In this document: piece after piece, positions 44,502 through 58,163 of the stretch | Position numbering within the stretch: the first letter of the stretch is position 1 | Layout: every line of letters begins with the position of its first letter | DNA from: Ceratodon purpureus | Lineage: Eukaryota; Streptophyta; Bryopsida; Pseudoditrichales; Ditrichaceae | DNA length: 64,000 bases | Reading direction: 5' to 3' | Assembly: GCA_014871385.1 (NCBI GenBank) | Contig: CM026427.1 | Coordinates: forward strand, 11,966,430-12,030,429 | Translations under genes and position numbers: made by a program | Notes under the pieces: model-generated | What the model saw: the letters and a program-made list of their open reading frames with translations, nothing else | Database searches by the model: none | What the model was told of the DNA's origin: nothing

Positions 44502-46908
44502 TAAATTTGTAGCAAGAACGCAATTCCAATTTTTTGTAACTCATCCAAATTTGTCTCAATGTATATCCAATTTGTTAAATATACCTAGTTCAATATAAAA
44601 TATGATATATCCTCATGTCTTTGCATAATTAGTTTTGAATCAAATAGCTATAGAATAGAAAAAACTTATTCCATGTAGTAGATCAAAGTAGTTTCATTTG
44701 CTTCTAATAAGAGATTAAAGTAAAGAAAGACAATAATAAGAGGTAAAGAAGATTCATAAGATTAAAGCTCCAAAAGAAAAGAAGTTATCTATGTTTTACA
44801 TAGATGGACACAAGGTTTAAGGGCATCGCCACCAATATCATCCATCAAGGGCGTCGGGAGCGTGGGTTTGGAGTGCGTCGGCCTCCTTGCCGGAAGCACT
44901 TTCTACAAATTTGCCAGCCAGCCCGAGGCCTCCTCCAGTGGAATGCGTAGCGGACGGGGGATGGCCCTCCTACCTTCTCCTTCCTTCCATCCACCTTCAC
45001 CACAATGCTTTTTTGTTCTCTCCTCTATTTTTTCTTTTAACAATCTGAAAATTTATGTGAGATCTCTAAGAATAAAATTTACCATTTAAAAATGGCTCAT
45101 TGCAAGCTGCCATTGAAGTTAGCATATTTGAAGTAACCAATATTGTTTTTGGCGTTGGCGGAACCTCGATGGTTACTGTGCTAAGACCCGCCATGCCAAC
45201 CTCCATTGGCGTAACCTTTGGCGAAACAAGTGCCGAAGGTCTAAAGGCATCCATAACATCCAATAATAAAAAATACCAATAATTACCATAATAAGATAAC
45301 TTACAAATGACATGTAAAATATCATAATTTAGGTGGATACAAAACATTGGATATTAATCAATGCAATCAAAATCATAGATTTCAAACATAACTCAAGTTA
45401 TTTGTGCATTATTAAAGGATATTTTAAGCAAAACCCCAAACATGTCATACCCTCTGCATGTGGGCCAATTGTCGCCATAGGCTTCTGACTCACCCAAAAC
45501 TGCTCATCCATGCAAAAGTGCACCCCCTTGGACCTTGCTGGACAAGTGCCAAGCATGGAACACAATCCCAGAGCATATACAAAATCACTTATCTTCACAG
45601 TCACCACCTTCCAGAGTACAACTACAGTGTTACAAATTCTCATAAATGCAGTGTGCACATCCATACAACATAAAAGGGCAGCGGAGATAAGAAAGGGGAT
45701 GATTAGCAATGATAGACCACATTTGTAGCACCTAACCTCCACCGCCGTCCATGCGCCGTTAGGTCAAGCCCCGCGCCGTTAGGTCTGGACTCTGCATCAT
45801 CGTAAAAGACACGCTGCCCGTTCCCGCACCGTCGCCTCGGGAACAGCCGCTTAGCCGCCCTGCTGCCTCGGGAACAGCCGCAGGCCGCCGCGATGTCGGC
45901 CGCCCACACTCCTCGGTGAAGGAGCCTCGATCGGAGATTCGGAGTACTGGAACGAAGGGTGCAGTTCCATAGGATGAGAGAATAAAATTTACTTTTGGGA
46001 GGATCTCACAATGATACCAGATTGTGACTGCATTGGAAAGGAGAGGAACTGGAGAAGCTGAGAGCAAAGCTAATTACAGAGCTGAGGGTGACTATCTTTC
46101 GTCTTGGAGCACTTAATCGCTTGGTTCTCGCCTAGGTCATTCGAACTGTGTTTGGGATTTCGATAACTTACCGAACATTTCAGTTCCTTCTGCAACAGAG
46201 GCACAGGCAGCTTAGGATTAACTAGGTGGACATAAATGGAATGAAGTTTGAACAATGGACAATGGTGAACACTCACTATTGTCATGTTCGGGTGCAGTGT
46301 TGTCGATATGCACAGGAAACTATTAAAACGTGAATATGTCATGCGGGATAAATTGCGGTTGATTAGTTTGCATGTTCGGAATCAGATACTAATCTCCCTT
46401 TCTCCCATTTAGTTCCATCTAACCTCGTTCCACTAACCCAACAAAGAAACGGAAGGTAAGATAATGGATACCATTAGCACATAATACAGATAAACTCGAG
46501 GAAAGTGATCTAGTATTTCAAACCAAAACGAATTGATGAGTCCTGCACAAAGAAACCTCCCAAGAAAATTGGAGTCAAGGATCAGACAGTCAATCAAAGT
46601 CATGGAATCGACCAATGAATCTACGCGTAAATTCATGAACGCCGTCCTTCACAAAGTTACACTCAATACGAAGGAAACACACCAATTTCACGAATTGCGA
46701 ATCAACGCAGACTTAGATATTATAATAGAGAAGAATGATAACAATCAGATCACGCCAGGCCCTGCCATCTCCGGTCAAGTACCCAGGTCTGTCTCTGCCG
46801 CGCCTGCAGCAAGTATATCGAACACGCACATAGTGCGAACAAATCTAGAGCCGCCAAAACAACTACAGAACACAAACAAAACTGCTGCTGCGGCTCATCC
46901 TGACCTAT
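44502..46908. other. Intergenic, no supported gene
   Basis: Frames such as 44862-45089 and 45398-46067 carry no recognised domain and overlap each other on both strands. The final ~300 bp should contain the eEF1A 3' UTR. Confidence 0.45.
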
Positions 46909-48252
46909 TCACTTCTTCTTGGCAGCGGCCTTGGTCACCTTGGCACCAGTCGCGTCCTTCTTCTCCACAGCCTTGATCACTCCCACAGCCACCGTCTGCC
47001 TCATGTCACGCACGGCGAAACGACCCAAAGGTGGGTACTCAGCGAAAGTCTCCACCGTCATCGGCTTGGTCGGAATCATCTTCACGAAACCAGCGTCACC
47101 GTTCTTCAGGAACTTGGGCTCCTTCTCCAGCTCCTTACCCGATCGCCTGTCAACCTTGGTCAAGATCTCGGCAAACTTCACAGCGATGTGAGAAGTGTGG
47201 CAATCCAGCACCGGGGCGTACCCGTTACCGATCTGTCCGGGGTGGTTCATGATGATAACCTGAGCGGTGAAGTTGGCGGCCTCCTTCGCGGGATCGTTCT
47301 TAGAGTCAGAAGCAACGAACCCTCTCTTCAGGTCCTTCACCGCCACGTTCTTAACGTTGAATCCCACGTTGTCACCGGGGTGGGCCTCGGGCATGGACTC
47401 GTGGTGCATCTCCACAGACTTCACCTCCGTGGTCAGTCCAGTGGGGGCGAAGCACACTAACATACCGGGCTTGATCACACCAGTCTCCACACGTCCCACA
47501 GGCACAGTTCCAATGCCTCCAATCTTGTATACGTCCTGAAGGGGCAACCGGAGGGGCTTGTCGGACGGCCTCTTGGGCTCCGTAACGGCGTCCAGAGCCT
47601 CCAACAGAGTAGGGCCCTTGTACCAGTCCAGGTTCGACGACCTCTCAATCATGTTGTCACCCTCGAACCCAGAGATGGGCACGAACGGGATCTTGTCGGG
47701 GTTGTATCCCACCTTCTTCAGGTAGGAGGACACCTCCTTCGTGATCTCCTCGAAACGGGCCTTGCTGTACTTCGGGGTGGTCGCGTCCATCTTGTTGCAG
47801 CAGCAGATCATCTGCTTCACTCCCAAAGTGAAAGCCAACAAAGCGTGCTCACGGGTCTGCCCATCCTTCGAGATACCGGCCTCAAAACCTCCGGTCGTCG
47901 AGTCGATGATCAGCACGGCGCAATCGGCCTGAGAAGTTCCCGTAATCATGTTCTTGATGAAATCACGATGTCCGGGGGCATCAATGACGGTGCAGTAGTA
48001 CTTCACCGTCTCGAACTTCCACAACGCGATATCGATGGTAATACCACGCTCACGCTCAGCCTTCAGCTTGTCCAACACCCACGCGTACTTGAAGGAACGC
48101 TTGTTCATCTCAGCCGCCTCCTTCTCGAAACGCTCGATCACACGCTTGTCAATACCACCCAACTTATAGATCAAGTGTCCGGTGGTCGTCGACTTTCCGG
48201 AGTCGACATGGCCGATGACCACAATGTTGATATGTACCTTCTCCTTACCCAT
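46909..48252 (-). CDS. EEF1A: Translation elongation factor 1-alpha
   Basis: A single uninterrupted coding exon of 447 residues, the standard plant length. All GTPase motifs are present: GHVDSGKST (14-22), DAPGHRDF (about 91-98) and NKMD (about 153-156). Domains 2 and 3 follow ([49 protein letters not shown]), with the basic [10 protein letters not shown] end. The protein carries aminoacyl-tRNA to the ribosome as a GTP complex in the cytosol. Codons are strongly C/G-ending, as expected for a very highly expressed gene and unlike its AT-rich surroundings. A 5'UTR intron and TATA-like box lie upstream. The frame is intact. Confidence 0.98.
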   Translation of the reverse strand: MGKEKVHINIVVIGHVDSGKSTTTGHLIYKLGGIDKRVIERFEKEAAEMNKRSFKYAWVLDKLKAERERGITIDIALWKFETVKYYCTVIDAPGHRDFIKNMITGTSQADCAVLIIDSTTGGFEAGISKDGQTREHALLAFTLGVKQMICCCNKMDATTPKYSKARFEEITKEVSSYLKKVGYNPDKIPFVPISGFEGDNMIERSSNLDWYKGPTLLEALDAVTEPKRPSDKPLRLPLQDVYKIGGIGTVPVGRVETGVIKPGMLVCFAPTGLTTEVKSVEMHHESMPEAHPGDNVGFNVKNVAVKDLKRGFVASDSKNDPAKEAANFTAQVIIMNHPGQIGNGYAPVLDCHTSHIAVKFAEILTKVDRRSGKELEKEPKFLKNGDAGFVKMIPTKPMTVETFAEYPPLGRFAVRDMRQTVAVGVIKAVEKKDATGAKVTKAAAKKK

Positions 48253-48262
48253 CTTGAATAGT

Positions 48263-48661
48263 CTGTCAACACAAATACCGTCAGCACTTCACACCACAAC
48301 CCTAAAATCCATCACATTCCAACATCCTGGTGCACAAGAATAAAATCAAACCAAATATCCACAACGAAATGGGTAACCTATCACACTTGGGAATTGAAAC
48401 AACTGCCACTCAGCTCCAAAATTAAACCCTAGTTGTAGCGCCCACTGTGCGAGTCAAAAACTCGAGACAGCATCTCATGAACGTGCGGGACAGAAAAGCA
48501 CGACAAGGGAAGACGGCAACCAACTCCCCCTGTGACTCGAGGGACCACTGAGCCCGCTGTAAAGCGACTCCGAAGCTGTAACCCTAGGCATAGCAGAGGC
48601 ACTCCGAAACATGAGGAAAAACCAGGAAGACAGAATGGCACAGCGAGAGAGAGCATCGTAC
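48263..48661 (-). other. Predicted 5'UTR intron of eEF1A
   Basis: On the minus strand CTCAG|GTACGATG marks a donor at 48661 and tttgtgttgacag|ACTATTCAAG an acceptor at 48263. That leaves ten leader bases before the ATG. A leader intron at this place is usual in plant EF1A genes and often boosts expression. Confidence 0.75.
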
Positions 48662-48770
48662 CTGAGCTGGGGTCCTGGCGAAGCAGGAAGAGAGGGCGGG
48701 GGCGGAGGGGGGCGAGCAGAGACTGTGCAGAAGTGATCGCAACTGGAGGGAGAGGGGCGGGGGCACCACT

Positions 48771-48778
48771 GATATAGT
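48771..48778 (-). promoter_or_regulatory. TATA-like box of eEF1A
   Basis: The minus strand reads cactatatc, about 110 bp upstream of the predicted leader-intron donor. That allows a short first leader exon. No other core element could be fixed. Confidence 0.45.
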
Positions 48779-49059
48779 GCGGTGCAAGGGGCGGAAGGGA
48801 AGCTAGGGCCGCTCCCTGCTCTCAGGGTTTCGCTGCCGTCCTCGGCCGTCGGCGCCGTCGATGTCGGATCCATCGGACTGCGCTTCTAACGGTGCGTCGT
48901 CTGCCTCGCGGTTTGTTGGCTTGGTCCTGTTCCCACGGCTCTGGAACTGGTTTTGGTTTTTCTTGTTTACTTGTCGTCGTTCTTATTCTAGCGGGCGGAT
49001 TTTGACATTAGTCAGAAGATGCGTTGTTGAGACTGGAGAATCCTTTAGCCTTCATTCCT

Positions 49060-52000
49060 ATATTTGACCTGTTCTAAATTTAAATTAAAAAATTAAAAAT
49101 AATTTTTAAACTAATTTTAAATTCAATTTTATAGTGAAATATCTAAAACATAAAAATATATAATGAATTTTGAAGGAAATAGAAAGTAATACGTTTAAAG
49201 TATAAATAAATTGAATTAATTTAAAGTAGGTGAAAGGTGAAGTATTTAAAAGTTAAAATTAAAAAATTAAAAATTAAGGGCTATTTTCCAAATGATGTAC
49301 CTTTCAAGGTACTATTATCAAAAAGAGCTACAGTATAGGAATTAAGACTAATGTATTGTCAATATATGGTACTTTATAATTTATCAATCATTTTAAGGTA
49401 GCTATCCAATATTAAAAAATTATTTGAGTAGTATTGAAGTCGAATGTTCATAAAAAAATTCATTCCATGTAGTAGGTCAATGTTCCTTGACTTGGATTGT
49501 GAGGACAAAAAGATGCATAGAAGGATCGTAGGATTAGAAAATGGATTTTAATTTTTTATATGAATTGGCAGTTAAGGTTAAAGCACTTTTGCGTCTTTAA
49601 GAGATGAGATGAGACTTTAAATTATTATACAAATAATTAATGATTGTTTATAATATAAATTTTTAGAGTGATCACTGATTTAAAACTCAATTTTTTTCTT
49701 TTTCCATGTTTTCATTTTATCGTATTTCAATTAATAGTCATATATCATGTATTATAAGCAAATGGATTGGTCCGTGATTTTTAGATCCAGAAGGATGTCT
49801 ACGAAGGATAAAAGACTCTAGCATTTTCAATAGCATTTACTTCAGAATAACAATGAAAATTATAATTCTTAAAAAAACTATAATTTATTCTACAAATATC
49901 AATTTTATAAATACAATTATATTTAATAGTCTTAAATTAGAGTGGACATATTTGATTGTTCATTTTGATCCCTAATTTAGCCATTTGTTCTTGATATATC
50001 TCAAATAAAAGTTTTATTCTATCATATCTTGAATGCCACATGGACCACCCATTAGAGCATCAGCAGTGCTTCCGTGTCATCCGCTCCCGACAACGACCGC
50101 TTATACCCAGGGAGGATATAACAGAAAGGGTCTCCAATAAGCTCCTTTAAAGACTCAGTTATGAGTTCAATCTCTTATGCCATCGTGGCAAAGTGGGAGT
50201 GGTTGCTCACGTCAAAGGGTCTGATTAAACGTGTTGACCAAGGTATTCTAATATAAGAGCGCCAATATCTCAACTTACCGGTGGAGAAACTTCTCCTGGC
50301 AAAACAGAGATTTTTGGCGAGACTGGGAGCTCAATGGCGAGTCCCGGCATTGTAGAGGGAGGAGTACAAAGTGCATTGGACGATGTATTGCCTCCAAGTA
50401 GATCCCTACTATTATAATATTAAAAATACAGTTGTCACCATCATTGTAAAGTTGTTCTAAGTTTTTATGAAGGGTCTTGAAAATGGAATTTAATAACAAA
50501 TGACAATACACAATAAGGTATTTTTGGAACCTCAAACCTTCCATTATCTTGAGATGGATTTGTGAGGTTCCAACTTCTAAGTAACACAATATAGTGCCAA
50601 TTTTGATTGAGAATTTGGATTTAGTTTAAGATGCAAGAAAGGTCAAAATTTTGTAAGAATGTATTATTTTTTTAATACCAAACCTTTGAAAGAAATTATG
50701 TTTGTCAAAAGAAATCTTTGTTTGATGCCTTGTGGCTTCAAAAGTTTTGTAACTCCCTTATAGTACATCTTAGACTTAGTAAATAAGTAGCCATTAAGAG
50801 CTTCGTTAAGATCATTAGAAAAAAAATGTCAATTATTCAAAAATTTCATTTCAGAAGAGTAGAGGTTTTTTCACCTTCTTCGGAAATGATGCAAAAGATA
50901 TTTTTTGTTATGCAAAAAATTGATTTTTTTCGTTATACAATAACAAACATAATCATTTGTTTAAACTAATACATGAATTCAAATTCTATGAAAAAATGAA
51001 CTAATAAAAAAATTCAATCTATATCAGCAATAATATTAATCAATATCTTTTTCCGTATTTTTTACAAATACTACACTCTTTTTCTACTTCTAAAAATTGA
51101 TGAACAAAAAATTCACATCATGTATATTGTGTTAACATGAAATTTAGACCTTATATAAAGCAAAAAATTAACACCAAAAAAAGTCAAAGTCTTTTTATTA
51201 TATTTGGATAAGATTAAGAAAACAAAATAAATTACTTAAAAATCTATCATTTTTAAATTTGTGCAATTAGATTTGATGAGTTTTCTTATGCATGATCTTT
51301 CACTGGTCCTACCGTAATACCATAATAGCTTCGTCCAAAAATATTTCTAAAAAATAAAAAATAAAAAAATATAGAAAATACAAAGACAAAAATAAATAAA
51401 TAGAATAAATTAGTTTTTGCATTACTTTGTTATCTCAATCCATTTAAGGTTATTTTTACTTATTTTTTGCCAAAAAATGAAAATTTTGAAATTCATGTTT
51501 TGAGAGGTTAACCTTATTTTATAATAAAAATATGATATTTGTTTTCTAGGTGACAAACCTCCTCTAGTGTTGTGTTTGTCATTCTTACAATTGGAAATGC
51601 AAAGAAAGGTATTTTTTAATTTTATTTTTCACTCATTGCTTTAGAAATGACAATTTTATAGTGTTTTTGATGAAAAATATTATGGAAATTTAAGGATTGC
51701 TGATGTGAGAGTTCTTTGGAAACCAAGTTTTTTTCCAAGGGCTTTAAGATTATTCAAGAACTTAACCTCCATTAAATCCCCTACCAAAAAATGCAGGTAT
51801 ATTTAGCTATGTCATTTTTTCATCCATGTTGGAAGTTTTACACTTGAGAAGTCTTGGCCTTAATGGTCATCTAATCCAATTTTGGGCAGCCCTACCAAGA
51901 CCCAAATAACCTTTAAGGATAAATAAGAACCCAACATCACGTGAATGTCATTTCTCTCCCATAACATAGCTCCATCTATTATACAATACATCTCGGTTTG

Positions 52001-52700
52001 TCTCTCTCGACCGTTCCGCCTTGGAATCCGTTGAGGAGACAAATCGAGCTGCGGCAATGTGCTCAGCGGTACCGGTCGCACTAGTCCCATACAAATTATG
52101 ACCGGTATCTTCTCCACCATAATGTAAACCAGGCCTAATTGCCCAACTCTCTCGTCAGACCTTCCTCCGATGTCGTTGCCTCCAGTCGTGCTGGTGGCCA
52201 TATCGAATTCAAGCCAACTAGGTTTTTAAACTGTCTCCTGTACGGTACTACTTCAAATTTCCTTGTTCAATTCACAATCAGATACTGCCACAAAACTGCC
52301 GAGTTCTGTGATTCAAGTATCAAGATCAGACTAGAATTTAAAAAGCCGAATGCGGATTCAAAGAAATGAAGAGATATAAGTATTCAAATTACTTGCAATG
52401 CATACCGTACTAATTTTCACATAATTCCTAGTGAGTGGTTCGGAGTTCTCGACGATTGCACAACTTACACATTACTATTGGATGTTGAGGTTGAAACTCA
52501 AGTATGTATTATACCATAAGCGCAGTACGTATACAAATCTCAATGCAAAAAGAATGTGCTGCAGGAAAGGACTTTTCTTTTCACAGTTTGGTATTGAATC
52601 CTGATTCCAATATATGTATGCATCAAAACAAAATCCACTAAAGAAGCACAGATTTGGAAAAGGAGAACATTTTAAAAACAACTCAACAGATAACCTCGAT
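49060..52700. other. Long AT-rich gene-poor region
   Basis: No gene is supported. Most of it is very AT-rich. The segment 51972-52084 resembles 57402-57513 in the same orientation and is listed separately. Confidence 0.55.
51972..52084 (+). repeat. Dispersed repeat, copy 1 (partner at 57402-57513)
   Basis: The order ccatct, atacaataca, tttgtctc, gaaatccgt-like, then gcaatgtgctca and cactag is shared with 57402-57513 at moderate identity. It is probably an old dispersed repeat of unknown family. Confidence 0.6.
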
Positions 52701-52716
52701 CAGAATAATGCCACTG

Positions 52717-54893
52717 CTGGTGACCACTTGCAAGAGCTGTATAGACCCAGGTTTGCCAAAGAGGAACCAATTTGGTCCGAAAGATTGGTCGTTAAAACAC
52801 GATACAAATATCGGCCACTTACACTGGGTGTACGGGTGGCAAGGAGATCGAGCGCTTCCCAAGGACGTCACTGTAACATGACCAAGACCTCCACTACCTA
52901 TACGACTTATCTACGTTATCATCGAGCTGTATGATATTCCAGAGGGCCTTCCGATTTTTTCAGCATCTACAAACGGCTCCCCCGCTCTACTTTGCATCCT
53001 TCACATGTCCACCACGACATGCTTAAGCAGGAAAGGAGAAAGAAAAGACCTAAAAATCAAAAGAAGAATCAAATGGCATCTACAAAAAGATCATCGTCGC
53101 CAGCCCTACTTTTGAACCTTCACATGTCCACCAGGATCTGTGCTGGGCTACAAAAAAATTGGAAAAAAAAAATTCATCAAATGGCTCCTAGGCTCCGCAA
53201 GATTGGCAGAAGAACGATCAGGATCAGAATGATGATCAGCGCAATCCCCATGCACACCCACTTCCGTTTTGCCCTCTGGTGGTCCTTGGCGACCTTCAGC
53301 TGAGTAGTTCCCCTCGCTACAAATGACGACGCCTTGTTCACCTGCTGCTCAATATCATTCAGCTGTTCTCCTTGCGCTTCAACCAATGTTGCCATGTCCA
53401 TGAAGATCTGGTTCAGTTCAATCAAGTTCCTCTCGATCTCCTTCACGGCATCGTGCCGTTCTTGGATCTCTTTGATAGTGTCAAGCACCTGGCCCCGGCC
53501 CTGCTCCTGGATTGCCTTCTGAAGGAAGGTCTCGCTGTTTCCAGTCTCGATGATGTTCTCAATTGTGTCATCATCCGCATGTTCTCCAGTCACGGTGTAG
53601 TATCTGCAACACAAAACAAAGTCTCGATTACCCGACTGATATAATGCATGACACTTCCTGGAATACATGATACCTGACACAGTAAATCTCACCGTCTGAA
53701 ACGAAGCATTATTCCTAAAAGTAACTGTCCACCCTATTCATCGATTGGAACTCAGACTGGCCGAATTTCCCAGAATCGGATCATTACTGCTAGCCAAATA
53801 ATTAATTGACAACCTCTTACGAAAGGATTTCACTTAGACAAGTTCTTAGCTCGTTTGCTCTGAACAGTGGTCCGAACAGAGCGATTGCATAGAGTGGCTT
53901 CCAGGAACAACAGCCGCAAGTTACCTTGAAAGAGCAAGTAACACTCTGACCTAAGACAAATATCAAATGTCCATATGCTGAATAGAATACTTCTGCGCAA
54001 CATTGTACCTGCAGATTCCCCTTTATCACTTCTACAACGGCTAAAGAAGATGTAAAAACTTCTCATAGTCGCTGAAACTTTAACAGATTATCACAACTGG
54101 TGTAATGCTTATTCCACGTTGCTTGACAATTAAGAAACGACAAATACACAACAATATCACGAAACACATATTTCTCACCTCCGTTCCACCGTCTCCTTGT
54201 ACTCCTCCATCATCCTCTGCCGCAGCACCTGAAATTCCCCCATCAGATCCTTCAGCTTCTTCCGCAGCGTGCTCGTGATCGACGTCCGCGTCCTGTCCGT
54301 CGGCGACCCCTCCTCGCACCCCCGAACCCTCCTGTTCGCCGCATTCGCCCTGTCCAGCACCTCCAGCTTCAGCTTGATCGACTTCGCCAGCTTCGTCACC
54401 TGCGCGATGTCCGAGTCCATCCGCGACCTCAGCGCCTTCATCTCCTGCGCCTTATGCACCGTCCTACTCTCATCATTCGCCGCCTGCACCTTCTCCAGCA
54501 ACTGCTTGATTCTGTCCATCTCGCTCTTGATCACCCCGACCTCGTCAAAAAACTGCGTCATATCCACCTCCCCGCCACCGTCCCCCATCGGCGCCTCTCC
54601 CATCTCAACGTCGCCCCTGCGGGCATCCTTCTTGAGATCCACATAGTTCCTTGCCTTCCCGACCGTGTTATTCAGCAGGCTGTTCATCGCAACCGCCGCT
54701 TGCAAAACCCCCACACCTCCTAACCACGAACACACTCCTCGCCTCAAATCAAATCCAACCCTACTCCCTCACCTCCTCCCCTCTCCCCCGACACTTAGGT
54801 CAACAAATCACAAAACCACTACCCTCGCATCCGAGCGCCAAAACTCCCAAACACTCGCAACGCTCCCCGCCTTCCCCGAAACCAAACCAGAAT
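52717..54893 (-). repeat. Inverted duplication, left arm
   Basis: About 2.2 kb pairs in inverted orientation with 58164-60711. It covers 5' flank, exon 1, parts of the intron, exon 2 and 3' flank of a syntaxin gene. The exons are almost identical; introns and flanks have many differences and indels. Confidence 0.92.
53177..54687 (-). CDS. Plasma-membrane syntaxin, SYP12-like Qa-SNARE (left copy)
   Basis: Two exons, 54687-54179 and 53603-53177, joined in an Arg codon before [14 protein letters not shown], give 311 residues, normal for the SYP1 group. An N-terminal three-helix Habc domain holds LDRANAANR and [11 protein letters not shown], features closer to SYP12 than SYP13. The SNARE helix follows ([20 protein letters not shown], with the zero-layer Gln in [12 protein letters not shown]). 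A C-terminal membrane anchor ends it (about 285-305, [16 protein letters not shown]). Qa-SNAREs drive vesicle fusion at the plasma membrane or cell plate. I chose the ATG opening MNSLLNN because SYP1 proteins start this way. It differs from the right copy at six residues. Confidence 0.93.
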
Positions 54894-57055
54894 CCAACGA
54901 ACCTCCTCCCACTCCCACCAAACACAGGAATCTCCACCTCAACGTCAACCCCGTCGCCGACTCATTCAAACCTAGCTCACTTCCACGAAACGCGCCTCAG
55001 CACTGTTGCGCTCAACCAACACAACCCCTTCCTCCCACCCGGAACGAAAACAAAACGAATATCTCAAACCGCAAGCGATCCTCTCCTCCTCCTCTCCTCA
55101 ACTCCGCTCCTGCTTCCCGTTGCAAGAGTCCACCGCAAATGTGCCTAAGTTAGACGCGGCCAGGAAAGCGGGAAGAAAATGGCAAAGAAAGAAAGTGCGA
55201 GCACAAGAGCATCTAAACTAACACGATGCCGAGAAGCTGCCTTTAGTGTGGCCTAGTCTGCAGCGATCAATGTGACCGATGTCTGTATGATTGGCGATGC
55301 GAGGATTTCCAAGTTCCCGAGAAGCGAATTGTTGGAGCGTTTGATTGCGAGGAGTGTTGTGAATCCGGTGGCGATGGGATTTTACCGTTGGCTGTGCTAA
55401 CGGCGGTTTAACGGGCAGACAAATGTGGTGGCGACTCGAGACGAGGTCTGGACTCGAGTCGTACGCGCTCGCTTGCTCACCGTTGCGGAAGCCTTTTCAT
55501 TTGAATTTCCAACTGCCCTCTGCTGGCGCTGCTGAGCTGTGTGCTTTCCGGTGTGGTTGTCTGTTGCGTTTCCCCCATTTTCAATCAGTGGGGGCAATGG
55601 AAACTTGCATTTGAAAATTTGAAAATTGTCATGACAGGGCACATTCTTGCATTATTTTCTAGTATTTTATTTATTTTATTTTAAAAAAATTTAAAAATTT
55701 AAAATTTGGATTTTCAGATTTTTTGTTTTTTTAAGTTTAATTTCGTGGGATTTTGGGTTCCAACAAATTCACATAGTTTTTCCCACTTAAAATTTAGCAA
55801 TTCCAATTTATAAAGTGTCATTCTAGAGTGATGGACCTACATGCACCAGACTGCTGAGACGTAAACCACTTCATCGATATTATTTGTAATCATCTTGCAA
55901 ATTGAGTTACCTGATACCCCTGTGACAGGGTTTCTCCAATTTCACAGAATGAGCATGTGTAGCAACTGTTCAACATGCTTTTGAAGCTTTGAAAATTCCA
56001 GGAGGAGAGCTTTGAAGCACCAGTTGCACGAACCTCGAAAAACAGACACCAACTGATTTCACTTCTTCAGAAAAGTGATATATTGATAATCTACACATTC
56101 TGGCTTGAGCATTGTGTACATAATCATCAACATTGCATGACAAACACACACACACATGAACATGTTTTTGCTATTTGCTGAAGATCTTTCCTATGCAAAT
56201 GAGGAGATCCCACCTAGCACGAGATCCTGAATTCATTAGAAGTAGAATGCATGACTCACTCTGTAGATATAATAGAATTGCAAAAGAATAGGATGTTTGC
56301 GTAAATTGAGTTCTTAATTTCAAATGTTTGGTTGCTGAAACTCTCAATGACAACTTGAAGGACTTGCCATAGTTCACATCAGTAATTCACGATTATCAAT
56401 AAACTCATTCAATACATACATAAACAAGGAAAAGCACGTGATATGAGGCTTGTCCACTTGGCAAAGCAAAGCGTTGATGCTCATCTACAGTAATTTATAA
56501 GGAGTCAAAGCACCAAAAGTCTTGCAACTGTACAGTACTCGCATCCAGCAATTAGCAATTTGCATAAGAATTGGTAACTGTCTTCTATGATTACTCCATG
56601 ACCCTGAAATCAAGCCTAACTTCAAATCTATTTTTCATTGAATTGAATTTTGGCGTAAAAATTTTCTGAAAGAAACACCACCAGAGGCCTGGTCATAAAT
56701 GCAAGTACCACGAAAGTATTCATAAATTTTAAACAATTATTTTACATTCCTTCAGGTTCACCGTCGGTAGCAATAAGCTTCCTTGACGGTACTGACTCAG
56801 TCTTGTACCAATTTAAAATATTGGTATCAAAACAAGCTCCAAGACATGAAATGAGAAAGTTTAGGAATGAAAAAATTAAAAGAAATGTATTGGCTAACTT
56901 AAGTTGAATAATAATGAGTGGGCGGCAGTGCCAGAACTTGACGGAAGTGTGATTCAAATAAAGGCCCGTCCAATGGTAGGCGCGCACTGCGTCCGTTACC
57001 ACCTTCAACGGGAAATTTTCTCCGGTCAGACCCAGCCCGGCGCCTAAATAACGAA

Positions 57056-57295
57056 TGCATTCGAACCCAAAAACCAACACTACATTCAAACGCAAAAATG
57101 AACACTGCACTTGAACCCAAAAACCATCACTACACTCGAACCCAAAAACCAACACTGCACTCGAACCCAAAAACCAACACTGCACTCGAACCCAAAAACC
57201 AACACTCCACTCAAACCCAAAAACCAACACTGCACTCAAACCCAAAAACCATCACTGGACACTAACCAAAAAACCACCACTGCATTCAAACAATA
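57056..57295 (+). repeat. 25-bp minisatellite (about 9-10 units)
   Basis: Unit aacactgcactcgaacccaaaaacc. The central copies are nearly perfect and the ends are degenerate. Confidence 0.93.
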
Positions 57296-57401
57296 GTTAA
57301 TTAGCAACTCCCACACGAATCTCATGCTCGGACAAAAGAAAAATAACATACACTAATTCATATCATTCAAGAAATCCACATCACATCCACTAAAGAGTGT
57401 A

Positions 57402-57513
57402 CCATCTCCTATACAATACAACTCCATTTGTCTCACTCAATAGTTGTGCATTGAAATCCGTCAAGGAAACTAACCGAGTTGCGGTCAATGTGCTCAACAA
57501 CACATGTCCCACT
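57402..57513 (+). repeat. Dispersed repeat, copy 2 (partner at 51972-52084)
   Basis: See the partner. The two copies flank the left syntaxin gene in direct orientation, about 5.4 kb apart. Confidence 0.6.
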
Positions 57514-58163
57514 AGTCACCTAACACTAAAACAACACATAATACACCTTCAAGGTAAACATCATGTCACAAATAGTCCCCTAAAAATAGTATTAAGAAAA
57601 TCAACAAGCCGAAATTCATTGCAAGGTGACTATCACTACCCATTCCTCCTCATTTGTGACATTCAACCTGGATTGTCAATCCCAATTGTCAGAATCAGTT
57701 TCAGATGAATCCATCACAGTCCTGCACAACATCAAAGCTGCGCCGATCCCCGACCAACAAACACTAATTGCTCTCCTCATCAACTCACTGATCTCAAGCT
57801 CTGCCCTCAAGACCTCAACAACTGACTCGCCCCTCGAAGAGAATTGCACACGACTGTCCGGTAACTTTGCCGGATTGAAGACACTGTAGAGCTTGGCAAG
57901 TTGGCGGAACACTCGCTCCGGAGTCCGACTCCGAGGATAAAGCATTTTCCTTCTAATTTGTGCCATTTTTTTCCTGAATTTGTGCGCCGGGCCCCATGCT
58001 CGCCCTGGTCAACGTACATGAGGGCGATGCAGCGTTGTACACTACAACAGTGCTCCGCTGCTGACGTCGGGGCGAATCCTGGAGCCTCAAGGGACGCTTC
58101 CAAGCCGTGTTGGACGACCAGATTGCGCTTCTTGAGTCGTTCAGGGTTTTTGAGCGTGGATGT

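Larger units (their letters stand above)
54894..58163. other. Spacer between the inverted syntaxin arms
   Basis: About 3.3 kb without a supported gene. It includes the two 5' flanks, a 25-bp minisatellite (57056-57295) and a dispersed repeat (57402-57513). Open frames over the minisatellite and in the GC-rich 57.8-58.1 kb part are not convincing. Confidence 0.55.

Noticed and set aside
54269-54723. Plus-strand ORFs over the syntaxin exon, and their mirror at 58281-58786
   Set aside because: Antisense shadows of syntaxin exon 1, caused by its GC-rich codon use.
56742-57245. 167-codon minus-strand ORF with repeated Phe/Gly/Trp motifs
   Set aside because: Half of it reads through the 25-bp minisatellite and no domain is recognisable.
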